A DNA stretch of 64,000 nt from assembly GCF_003444775.1 (NCBI RefSeq), contig NZ_CP021081.1:1724001-1788000 (forward strand), read 5' to 3'. Shown in pieces: positions 55,722 through 64,000 of the stretch; positions within the stretch are counted from its first letter, which is position 1; each line of letters opens with the position of its first letter. This DNA is from Deinococcus ficus. GTDB lineage: Bacteria; Deinococcota; Deinococci; Deinococcales; Deinococcaceae. The position numbers and the translations under genes were made by a program. The notes below the pieces were generated by a model. The model did no database searches. It was not told the DNA's origin and was given only the letters and a program-made list of their open reading frames with translations.

Positions 55722-57467
55722 TCAGCCGACGAGGGCGCGGCTGGTGCGGTCGAGCGCGGCGTACGCGCCGCCCTGTTCGAGCAGCTTCGCAGGGGGGCCG
55801 TCTTCCACGATCCGGCCGTCCTGGATCACGAGGACCCGGTCGGCGCCGCGGGCGAGACTGAGGCGGTGCGTGACGATCAATGCGGTGCGGCCGCGCATCA
55901 GGTCGTCCAGCGCGGCGACGACCTGGGCCTCGCTTTCGGCGTCCACGGCGCTGGTGGGTTCGTCCAGCAGCAGGACGCGGGGCCGGGCGAGCAGGGTGCG
56001 GGCGATGCCGAGGCGCTGGCGCTGCCCGCCGCTGAGTTTCACGCCGCGTTCGCCGACCAGGGTGTCCAGGCCGTCCGGGAGGGCCTGCACGAAGTCGAGG
56101 GCGTGGGCGGCACGCAGGGCGTCCTGAATCTCGGTGGGGGTGGCGGCAGGGTGGGCGTAGGTGACGTTGGCGCGGACGGTGTCGTGGAAGAGGAAGGTGT
56201 CCTGCGGCATGGTGACCGCGGCGCGGCGCAGGCTGTGCAGGGTGAGGGTGCGGACGTCCAGGCCGTCGATCAGGACCTGTCCAGCCTGCGGGTCGTGGGC
56301 GCGGGTGACGAGGCCCAGCAGGGTGCTCTTGCCGGCGCCGGATTCGCCGAGCACGGCGACGCGCTGGCCGGCGGGCACGCGGAAGCTGACGTCGCGCAGC
56401 ACGGGCCGGGCGGGGTCGTAGCCGTAGGTGACGTTGCGGAATTCGATCTCGCCGCGGGCGGGGTCGGGCAGGGGCCGGGCGTCCGGGTGGTCCTGCACGG
56501 TGACGGGCGCGTCGAGGACCTCGAAGACGCGGCGGCCGCTGGCCTCGGCGCGCTGGAGCAGGTCGGCGATGCCGACGAGGTCGTCCAGGGGGCCGTAGAA
56601 GTAGCGGCCGTACCCGCGGTAGGCGAGCAGGCCGCCGATGGTGAACTGGCCCTGCATGATCAGCCACGCGCCGCCGCCGAGCATGATGACGTTGCCCATG
56701 TTGCCCACGAAGCGCGCGAGCGGGAAGGAGCGGTTGCGCAGGGTGACGGCCCGGACCTGCACGTCGTACAGTTCGCGGCCGAGCGCCTCGACGCGCGCGG
56801 TTTCCTGCGCTTCGCGGGCGTGGGTCTGCACGACGCGCATGCCGCCCAGGCGGTCGGTGATCAGGGCGGTCAGGTCCCCCAGTCGGGTGCGGGCGGCGCG
56901 GTAGGTGGGCCGGACGGTGCGGGCGTAGCGCCACAGCAGCGCGCCCACGGCCAGCATGGGGAGGGTGGTGGCGGCGCCCAGGACGGGGTTCAGGGCGATG
57001 AAGATGCCGATCACGCCGATGAGGCGCAGGGCGTTGGCGAGCACGGAGTCGGTGCCGCGCACGAGAACGTCCTGAATGGCGTCCACGTCGCCGGTGACGC
57101 GGGCGATCAGGTCGCCGGTGCGCTGGCTTTCGAAGTAGTCGGCGGACTGCGCCTGGAGTTTGCGGTACACGGCGAGGCGCAGGTCCAGGGTGAGGCGCTG
57201 CCCGGCGCGCTCGAGCAGGATGCCGCGTGAGGCGGAGAGGAGCTGCTGTGCGCCGAACACCAGGACGAGCAGGGCGAGCTGCGTGGCGATGTACGGCCAG
57301 TCGCGCTGGGCGATGCCGTGGTCCACCACGCGGATCCACACCAGGGGGGGGTACAGTTCCGCGATGACGCTGAGGGTCAGGAGCAGCAGGCCCACGCCGA
57401 CGGTGCGGCGGTAGGGGGTGAGCAGGCCGTACAGGCGCCGGGTGACGCCGGGGGTGGGGTGGGGCAC
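55722..57467 (-). CDS. ABC exporter, fused permease-ATPase
   Basis: 581-aa half-transporter of the MsbA/multidrug type. Six spans in residues 20-310, then an ATPase domain with GESGAGKST (about 370), LSGGQRQR (about 478), DEPTSAVD and H-loop THRLS. GTG start at 57467 is 6 nt after TATGCT; a longer frame begins inside the divergent operator and would be unlikely. Exports a lipid, peptide or drug; substrate unknown. Divergent from the ZnuA-like gene with 95 bp between. Confidence 0.88.
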   Translation of the reverse strand: MPHPTPGVTRRLYGLLTPYRRTVGVGLLLLTLSVIAELYPPLVWIRVVDHGIAQRDWPYIATQLALLVLVFGAQQLLSASRGILLERAGQRLTLDLRLAVYRKLQAQSADYFESQRTGDLIARVTGDVDAIQDVLVRGTDSVLANALRLIGVIGIFIALNPVLGAATTLPMLAVGALLWRYARTVRPTYRAARTRLGDLTALITDRLGGMRVVQTHAREAQETARVEALGRELYDVQVRAVTLRNRSFPLARFVGNMGNVIMLGGGAWLIMQGQFTIGGLLAYRGYGRYFYGPLDDLVGIADLLQRAEASGRRVFEVLDAPVTVQDHPDARPLPDPARGEIEFRNVTYGYDPARPVLRDVSFRVPAGQRVAVLGESGAGKSTLLGLVTRAHDPQAGQVLIDGLDVRTLTLHSLRRAAVTMPQDTFLFHDTVRANVTYAHPAATPTEIQDALRAAHALDFVQALPDGLDTLVGERGVKLSGGQRQRLGIARTLLARPRVLLLDEPTSAVDAESEAQVVAALDDLMRGRTALIVTHRLSLARGADRVLVIQDGRIVEDGPPAKLLEQGGAYAALDRTSRALVG

Positions 57468-57526
57468 CGCCGCAGCATACGTGGGGGTGGCGGGGAGGTC
57501 GGTGGGCTGGGCGGGGATGTGCGTCC

Positions 57527-57554
57527 TTGCAAAATCATGATAATGAGTTATCAT
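57527..57554 (+). promoter_or_regulatory. Zur/Fur-like box with overlapping promoter of the ZnuA-like gene
   Basis: ATGATAA-TGAG-TTATCAT (57537-57554) is a perfect 7-bp-arm dyad similar to Fur/Zur boxes. The right arm includes TATCAT (57549-57554), a -10 with 16-bp spacing to TTGCAA (57527-57532), and it lies 8 nt before the ATG. Repressor binding would cover the promoter. Confidence 0.7.
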
Positions 57555-57562
57555 TTTCAGCC

Positions 57563-58459
57563 ATGCGGTTCCCCACCCTGCTCCTGACCCTGCTCCTGAC
57601 CTCCCTGCCGGCCGCGGCCGCCGCGCCCCTGCCGGTCAGCGCGACCACCTCCCTGATCGCCGACTTCGTGCAGAACGTGGGCGGCACCCGCGTGAAGGTG
57701 AACGTCATCGTTCCCGCCGGCGCCGACAGCCACACCTTCCAGCCGTCCACCGCCGCCCTGCGCGGCCTGAGCGGCAGCCGCGCCCTGTTCGCCAACGGCG
57801 CCGGCCTGGAACCCTGGCTGCCGAAACTCAAGGCCGCCGCGCCGAAGGTCCCGGTCACCACCCTCACCACCGGCCTGAAGCTCCGCCCCGCGCCCGGTGA
57901 TGACCACGATCACGGCCATGACCACGCCGAGTCCGACCCGCACGCCTGGTGGGACGCCGACCTCGCCACCGGGTACGTCCGCAACGCCCAGGCCACCCTC
58001 ACCCGCCTCGACCCGGCCGGGAAGGCCACCTACGCGAAGAACGCTGCGGCATACATCACGAAGATCAAGGCGGCCGACGCCGCCGCGAAGAAACTCTTCG
58101 CCACGCTGCCCGCCGGCAAGCGCAAGGTCGTCACCAACCACGACTCCCTGCACTACCTCGCCTCCCGTTACGGCCTGACAGTGGTGGGCACCGTCCTGCC
58201 GGGCCTGAGCACCGAACGGGAACCCAGCGCCGGGGAGATCGCGGCCCTGATCCGCACGGTCAAGGCCACGGGCGCCCGGGTGATCTTCACGGAGAACGCC
58301 GCGAACCTGCGCCTGGCGCAGACCCTCGCGCGGGAAACCGGCGCGCGCGTCGCCCCGCCGCTGTACACCGACGCGCTCGGCCCGAAGGGGACCGCCGGGG
58401 ACACCTTCCTGAAGGCCCTGAAGTACAACGCCGAGACGATGGTCAAGGCACTGAAGTAA
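57563..58459 (+). CDS. Zinc/manganese ABC transporter substrate-binding protein (ZnuA/MntA-like)
   Basis: 298-aa periplasmic-type binding protein: signal peptide ending near residue 20, then a cluster-9 SBP fold. Metal ligand candidates: His57 in ADSHTFQPS, a His-rich loop DDHDHGHDH (113-121), His127, a histidine in [14 protein letters not shown] near 190, and an acidic residue late in the protein. The His-rich loop points to zinc. No permease or ATPase (znuB/znuC) is adjacent. Controlled by the Fur/Zur-type box, so zinc starvation likely induces it. Confidence 0.85.
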   Translation: MRFPTLLLTLLLTSLPAAAAAPLPVSATTSLIADFVQNVGGTRVKVNVIVPAGADSHTFQPSTAALRGLSGSRALFANGAGLEPWLPKLKAAAPKVPVTTLTTGLKLRPAPGDDHDHGHDHAESDPHAWWDADLATGYVRNAQATLTRLDPAGKATYAKNAAAYITKIKAADAAAKKLFATLPAGKRKVVTNHDSLHYLASRYGLTVVGTVLPGLSTEREPSAGEIAALIRTVKATGARVIFTENAANLRLAQTLARETGARVAPPLYTDALGPKGTAGDTFLKALKYNAETMVKALK

Positions 58460-58510
58460 CGCCGGTGCGGCCCGCCCGCCTCCTTTCCGGGGGCGGGTAT
58501 GCTTTTCCTC

Positions 58511-59932
58511 ATGTCTGTCGTGACCCGTATCGCCCCGAGCCCCACCGGTGACCCGCACGTGGGCACCGCCTACATCGGGCTGTTTAACCGTACTCTTGCC
58601 CGTCAGGCGGGCGGAAAGTTCATCCTGCGGATCGAGGACACCGACCGGGGCCGCTACGTCGCCGACAGCGAGACCCGCATCTTCCAGATGATGCAGTGGC
58701 TGGGCCTGGAACCCGACGAGTCGCCTTTGCAGGGCGGCCCGAACGGCCCCTACCGGCAGTCCGAGCGCTTTGACCTGTACGGCGATTACGCCCGGCAGCT
58801 GGTGGAAAGCGGGCACGCCTACTACGCCTTCGAAACCCCGGAGGAGCTGACCGCCCTGCGCGAGCAGGCGCAGCAGGCGGGGCGCGTGATCGCCATTCCC
58901 AGCCGCGACCTGAGCGCCGGGGAAGCGCAGCGGCGCTTGGACGCCGGCGAGGCCGCCGTGATCCGCCTGAAGGTGGACCGCGAGGGCGAAACCGTGGTGA
59001 ACGACCGCCTGCGCGACCCGATTCACTTCCAGAACCGCGAGATCGACGACAAGGTGCTGCTCAAGGCCGACGGCTTCCCTACCTACCACCTGGCGAACGT
59101 GGTGGACGACCGCCTGATGGGCGTGACGCACGTGGTCCGCGCCGAGGAGTGGATCACCAGCACGCCCATTCACGTGCTGCTGTACCGCGCGTTCGGGTGG
59201 CCGGAGCCGGTGTGGGCGCACATGCCGCTGCTGCGCAACAGCGACCGCTCCAAGATCAGCAAACGCAAGAACCCCACCAGCGTGGAGTGGTACCAGAAGC
59301 AGGGCTTCCTGCCCGAGGCGATGCTGAACTTCCTGGCGACCATGGGCTGGACGCACCCGGACGGCCAGGAGATCTTCGACCTGACCGAGTTCGAGCGCGT
59401 CTTCGATCTCTCGGACGTCACCCTGGGCGGCCCGGTGTTCAGCCTGGAGAAACTGCGCTGGTACAACGGCAAATACCTGCGCGAGGTGCTGTCGGAAGAC
59501 GAGGTGGCCCGCCGCCTGCACGCCTTCCTGGCCGACCAGAAGGTGAGCCTGCCGCTGGACGACTACTTCCGCGCGGTGACGCGCCTGATGACGCCCCGCA
59601 TCGAGGTGTTCGCGGACTTCATGGACAAGACCGCCTACTTCTGGTCGGAGGACTACCCCACCGACGAGAAGGCGCAGAAGGCGCTGGACGGCAGCCGCGA
59701 CCTGCTGCCCGACCTGGCCGCCCGCCTGAAGAACCTGCCCACCTTCGACGCCGCCAGCATCAAGGCCGCCTTCCACGCCTACGCCGAGGAGAAGGGCCTG
59801 AAACTGGGCAAGGTCATGCCGCCCGTCCGCGCGGCCGTGGCGGGCACCATGGAAAGCCCGGACCTGCCGGACCTGCTGGCCGCCCTGGGCCGTGACCGCG
59901 TGGTGGCTCGCGTGGACCGGGTGGCCCGGTGA
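58511..59932 (+). CDS. gltX: Glutamyl-tRNA synthetase
   Basis: 473-aa class I enzyme: PTGDPHVGTAY (HIGH equivalent, 11-21) and SKISKRKN (KMSKS equivalent) near 246. Charges tRNA-Glu. ATG at 58511 is 7 nt after TATGCT; a Met four codons earlier overlaps the element. Stop overlaps the GTG of the DUF1304 gene (GTGA). Confidence 0.95.
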   Translation: MSVVTRIAPSPTGDPHVGTAYIGLFNRTLARQAGGKFILRIEDTDRGRYVADSETRIFQMMQWLGLEPDESPLQGGPNGPYRQSERFDLYGDYARQLVESGHAYYAFETPEELTALREQAQQAGRVIAIPSRDLSAGEAQRRLDAGEAAVIRLKVDREGETVVNDRLRDPIHFQNREIDDKVLLKADGFPTYHLANVVDDRLMGVTHVVRAEEWITSTPIHVLLYRAFGWPEPVWAHMPLLRNSDRSKISKRKNPTSVEWYQKQGFLPEAMLNFLATMGWTHPDGQEIFDLTEFERVFDLSDVTLGGPVFSLEKLRWYNGKYLREVLSEDEVARRLHAFLADQKVSLPLDDYFRAVTRLMTPRIEVFADFMDKTAYFWSEDYPTDEKAQKALDGSRDLLPDLAARLKNLPTFDAASIKAAFHAYAEEKGLKLGKVMPPVRAAVAGTMESPDLPDLLAALGRDRVVARVDRVAR

Positions 59933-60279
59933 GCGTCCTGGCGGCCGTGCTGGTGGGCGCCGTTGCCCTGCTGCACGTGTACATCCTGGTGCTGGAGATG
60001 TTCCTGTGGACCACGCCCCGCGCCATAGAGGCCTTCGGCACCACCCCGGAACTCGCCGCGCAGACGCGCGTGATGGCCGGCAACCAGGGCCTGTACAACG
60101 GCTTCCTGGCGGCGGGCCTGTTCTGGGGCCTGCTGACGGGCGCGCAGGACGTGCAGCTGTTCTTCCTGGCGTGCGTGGCGGTCGCGGGATTGTACGGCGC
60201 GGCCACCGCGAACCGCCGGATCCTGTTCGCGCAGACGGTGCCGGCGGTCCTGGCGATCCTGGCCGTACTGCTGGCCTGA
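59929..60279 (+). CDS. DUF1304 membrane protein
   Basis: 116-aa membrane protein with four short spans and the DUF1304 pattern LHVYILVLEMFLWTTP...FGTTPE and MAGNQGLYNGFLAAGLFWGL. Function unknown. Translationally coupled to gltX by GTGA overlap; ends at a hairpin. Confidence 0.85.
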   Translation: MSVLAAVLVGAVALLHVYILVLEMFLWTTPRAIEAFGTTPELAAQTRVMAGNQGLYNGFLAAGLFWGLLTGAQDVQLFFLACVAVAGLYGAATANRRILFAQTVPAVLAILAVLLA

Positions 60280-60292
60280 GAAAACAGCGTGC

Positions 60293-60319
60293 GGGGGAGG
60301 CCGAGTTCTGGCCTCCCCC
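60293..60319. terminator. Bidirectional terminator
   Basis: GGGGGAGGCC (60293-60302) and GGCCTCCCCC (60310-60319) around GAGTTCT, between convergent DUF1304 and META-domain genes. Confidence 0.8.
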
Positions 60320-60335
60320 ACTGCCCTGCCCCGGA

Positions 60336-61523
60336 TCAGGGCTGGCGGGTGAACTCCCAGACCTGCCCGTCCGCCTTCAGGGTCAGGGTCGCGCCCGCCT
60401 GGGTCAGGGTGGGGTTCAGCTCGAACAGCGAGAACAGGCGGGGGCCGTCCATGTCCGGGCACATCATCATGGTGCTCACCAGCTGGCCCACCTGCAGCAC
60501 GCCGCCTTTCAGGGTGTACTGCCCGCCGTAACTGTTGCAGCCGTCGGTGCCGCCGATCTGGCCGTTCTCGAAGGTCATGCTGACCGGTTTGTTCAGCGCG
60601 GGGGCCGGCTGGCCGTTCAGGCGGGTCAGGACGAAGGTGCCGGTGGGGGCGGCGGGCGTGGCGACGGCCGGAACGTCCCGCAGCGTCACCTGTCCGGCGG
60701 CGCCGCGCCAGGTCTGCGTGTCGCCCTGCACGGTCACGGTGAGCGGCCCGCGCAGCAGGGCCAGGAAGGCGTTCTCGGCGGATGCGGCAGGGCACAGCAT
60801 CCGGGTGGAGGCCAGGGCGGTCAGGCGCAGCGTGCTGCCGGTCAGCGTGCCCTGGCCGGTCAGGGTGTTGCAGTCCAGGCGGCCGGTGAGGACCACCTTG
60901 CCGGCCGTGGTGGTCAGGCGCAGCCGGGCGTCCGCGGGCACGGGCACAGCCTTGCCGTTCAGGGTGAGGGCGGTCACGCTGACCTCGCGGGGGGCGGGTG
61001 CCTGCGTCATGGGGCCTCCGGGTGGCACGGGCGTGGGTTTGACGGGGGCGGGCCGGCCCGGGGCCGGGATGGGGGTGGGCGCGGCCTGGAACACCAGCCG
61101 GCCGGTGCCGGCGCTCAGGGTGAGCGTGAGGCCCTGGAGCGCGTAGCGGGTGGTGCGGCGCAGCAGGTCCAGGTAGTCGCCGTGCAGGGACAGCTGGGCG
61201 TCCGGGCAGGCGCTGCCGCCCTGGCCCAGGCGCGGGAACTTCAGGATGGCGCCGCTGCGGGTCACGGGCACCGTCTGGGTGCCGCAGGCGGTGGTGATGG
61301 TGGCGGAGGTGCCGACCAGGCGCAGCGTGGGCCGCTCCAGGCCCGGGTTCAGGGTGATGGGGCCGCGGCCGGTGTCCAGCCGGACCAGCGTCCAGGTGGT
61401 GCCGGTCAGGGGCGGCGTGGAGGCCGGCACGGTCCGGGCGGGCGGCAGCTGGGCCATCGTGGTGGGGGGCTGGGCGGGCGCGGCGGCGCTGCTCAGGGCA
61501 AGGACGGCAAGCAGGGCGTACAT
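60336..61523 (-). CDS. Exported protein with three META-type domains
   Basis: 395-aa exported protein: signal peptide (MYALLAVLALSSAAAPAQP), then three META/HslJ-like domains at about 38-145, 182-275 and 290-395. Domains 2 and 3 share the pair DCNTLTGQGTL...STRMLCP and GCNSYGGQYTL...STMMMCP, with conserved Cys; domain 1 keeps the WTLVRL start but has a divergent Cys pattern. A Pro-rich linker (about 150-180) follows domain 1. HslJ-type domains relate to heat and envelope stress. Start at 61523; no good -10, TACAAC lies 6 nt upstream. Confidence 0.8.
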   Translation of the reverse strand: MYALLAVLALSSAAAPAQPPTTMAQLPPARTVPASTPPLTGTTWTLVRLDTGRGPITLNPGLERPTLRLVGTSATITTACGTQTVPVTRSGAILKFPRLGQGGSACPDAQLSLHGDYLDLLRRTTRYALQGLTLTLSAGTGRLVFQAAPTPIPAPGRPAPVKPTPVPPGGPMTQAPAPREVSVTALTLNGKAVPVPADARLRLTTTAGKVVLTGRLDCNTLTGQGTLTGSTLRLTALASTRMLCPAASAENAFLALLRGPLTVTVQGDTQTWRGAAGQVTLRDVPAVATPAAPTGTFVLTRLNGQPAPALNKPVSMTFENGQIGGTDGCNSYGGQYTLKGGVLQVGQLVSTMMMCPDMDGPRLFSLFELNPTLTQAGATLTLKADGQVWEFTRQP

Positions 61524-61640
61524 GAGGGTGTTGTACCTCACGGTTCTGAACGGGGGCTGATGGCCAGGGGCCGGTGGGGCGCGCCGGCCGGACAGTGGAC
61601 GTGCCGGTGCGGGCCGGGCGGGTAGAATGCGGCATCTGCC

Positions 61641-61658
61641 ACCAAACGGTCGTTTGGT
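61641..61658. promoter_or_regulatory. TetR-type operator upstream of the B12-binding gene
   Basis: ACCAAACG-GT-CGTTTGGT is a perfect 8-bp-arm dyad. It contains the pattern CNAACGNNCGTTNG of Thermus PaaR-type TetR regulators of acyl-CoA catabolism. It lies just after a TAGAAT hexamer (61623-61628), where a repressor could block initiation. Confidence 0.7.
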
Positions 61659-61802
61659 TCGTGAGGTGGTCAGCGTGTGCCGCTTCTCTCCCGCTTCGCC
61701 GTGCCCGGCGCGCCCGCTGTCTGTCCCGCCCCCGTCCGCCGCTCCGTTTGCCCAGTTCAGTTCAACCGCTCCCCGCCGGGGACGCGCAGGAGGAATGCAG
61801 TC

Positions 61803-62225
<423 letters not shown>

Positions 62226-62244
62226 GCGCCGGCCCTGCCGCTGA

Positions 62245-63453
<1,209 letters not shown>

Positions 63454-63479
63454 CACGCGCGGGCAACAGTGACATAGTG

Positions 63480-63504
63480 ACCGGACCGCAACCCGCAGTC
63501 CGGT
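63480..63504 (+). terminator. Hairpin after the MFS gene
   Basis: ACCGGAC (63480-63486) and GTCCGGT (63498-63504), 11-nt loop, followed by CCGTTTCC. Candidate terminator upstream of the deacetylase gene. Confidence 0.5.
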
Positions 63505-63539
63505 CCGTTTCCTGTCCCCCAGCCTGGAAGGAGTTCCGC

Positions 63540-64000
63540 ATGACGCGCCTGGCCCCGCCTGCCCCTTCACCCAATCCGGCCCTGCCCGCCCTGGGGTTCT
63601 CCCCCACCGACCGCGTGGTGATCTTCCACGCCGACGACCTCGGCATGACCGAGGCGACCGTCTCCGCGTACCGCGACCTGATGGAGGTCGGGCTGCTGTC
63701 CTCGGCGAGCGTGATGCTGCCGTGCGCATGGAGCCCGGCGGCCGTGCAGGCCGCCCGGGACGTGCCGGGGTCGGACGTGGGCGTGCACCTCACCCTGACC
63801 AGCGAGTGGGACGCCTGCCGCTGGCGGCCCCTGCTCACCCCGGAGGACCCGCGCCTGGTGGACGGGGCCGGGTTCTTTCACCGCCGGGTGGAGGACGCGA
63901 GGCAGGCGGACCCGGGCACCGTGGGCCGGGAGTTGCGGGCGCAGGTGGACGCCGCGCTCGCCTGGGGGCTGGACGTCACGCACCTGGACGCGCACATGGG
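63540..64000 (+). CDS. ChbG/YdjC-family carbohydrate deacetylase (3' end outside window)
   Basis: Only the first 153 codons are present. After a Pro-rich start, VVIFHADDLGMTE holds the metal-binding Asp-Asp motif near residue 31-32, VGVHLTLTSEWD the next His, and THLDAHM the last visible metal-binding pair. This is the YdjC/ChbG deacetylase family, which deacetylates N-acetyl sugars such as chitobiose. The ATG at 63540 has GGAAGGAG 6 nt upstream. Confidence 0.85.
   Translation, partial: MTRLAPPAPSPNPALPALGFSPTDRVVIFHADDLGMTEATVSAYRDLMEVGLLSSASVMLPCAWSPAAVQAARDVPGSDVGVHLTLTSEWDACRWRPLLTPEDPRLVDGAGFFHRRVEDARQADPGTVGRELRAQVDAALAWGLDVTHLDAHM

Overview
The window is high-GC chromosomal DNA from a bacterium of the genus Deinococcus. 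The evidence is the cinA–ligT–recA operon, a near-match to the radiation/desiccation response motif (RDRM) in the gyrB promoter, L31 and RecA sequences of Deinococcus type, and very many genes whose start codon lies only 5-9 nt after a TANNNT (or CANNNT) -10 element. That last layout means leaderless transcripts, which are typical of Deinococcus. I see no insertion sequence, prophage, CRISPR array, rRNA or tRNA. This is a core/shell chromosomal segment with short intergenic gaps and frequent strand changes.

Layout. 1-3.9 kb: a PNPOx-family flavoprotein cut by the left edge, a divergent MocR/PdxR-type regulator, an M42 aminopeptidase, an ApaG-domain protein and a flavin reductase. 3.9-12 kb: mutL and mutS enclose two divergent 2-hydroxy-acid (glycolate/lactate type) oxidases and a TetR/NAD(P)H-quinone-reductase pair. 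12-18 kb: a 39-codon small ORF, pterin dehydratase, a thioesterase, kynB, an amidase, two related lipoproteins, miaB and another lipoprotein. 18-29.7 kb: a FadB/FadJ-like fatty acid oxidation protein, a small membrane protein, a TPR-like protein, rel (ppGpp), a 35-codon leaderless small ORF, a nucleoside hydrolase, an MFS carrier, an acyl-CoA hydrolase/transferase, pdxH and a Csp-type copper-storage protein. 29.8-38 kb: the DNA-damage block cinA–ligT–recA, a membrane protein, a VWA-domain protein and gyrB.

38-48.7 kb: a DUF4394 lipoprotein, a uridine-kinase-like enzyme, a cupin, a three-ATP-cone 2-phosphoglycerate-kinase-like protein with a TetR regulator, polyphosphate glucokinase, an amidohydrolase, tdk, rpmE, an ADP-ribosylglycohydrolase, a DUF4388 protein and two unknowns. 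48.9-54.8 kb: an Ada–AlkA fusion coupled to a PEP-mutase-family enzyme, then a T-box leader controlling a Nudix–valS operon. 54.8-64 kb: a 33-codon leaderless ORF overlapping an unknown gene, an ABC exporter, a ZnuA-like binding protein under a Zur/Fur-like box, gltX with a DUF1304 protein, a three-META-domain protein, a B12-binding mutase subunit under a TetR-type operator with an MFS carrier, and a ChbG/YdjC deacetylase cut by the right edge.

The strongest leads beyond routine annotation are the near-perfect 18-bp inverted repeat covering both start codons of the two hydroxy-acid oxidases, the T-box in front of a Nudix gene, three or four tiny ORFs with good expression signals, the triple ATP-cone kinase, the overlapping divergent -10 elements at the MocR locus, and metal- and acyl-CoA-type operators. 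All functional statements come from reading the sequence and from family knowledge; no searches were run.
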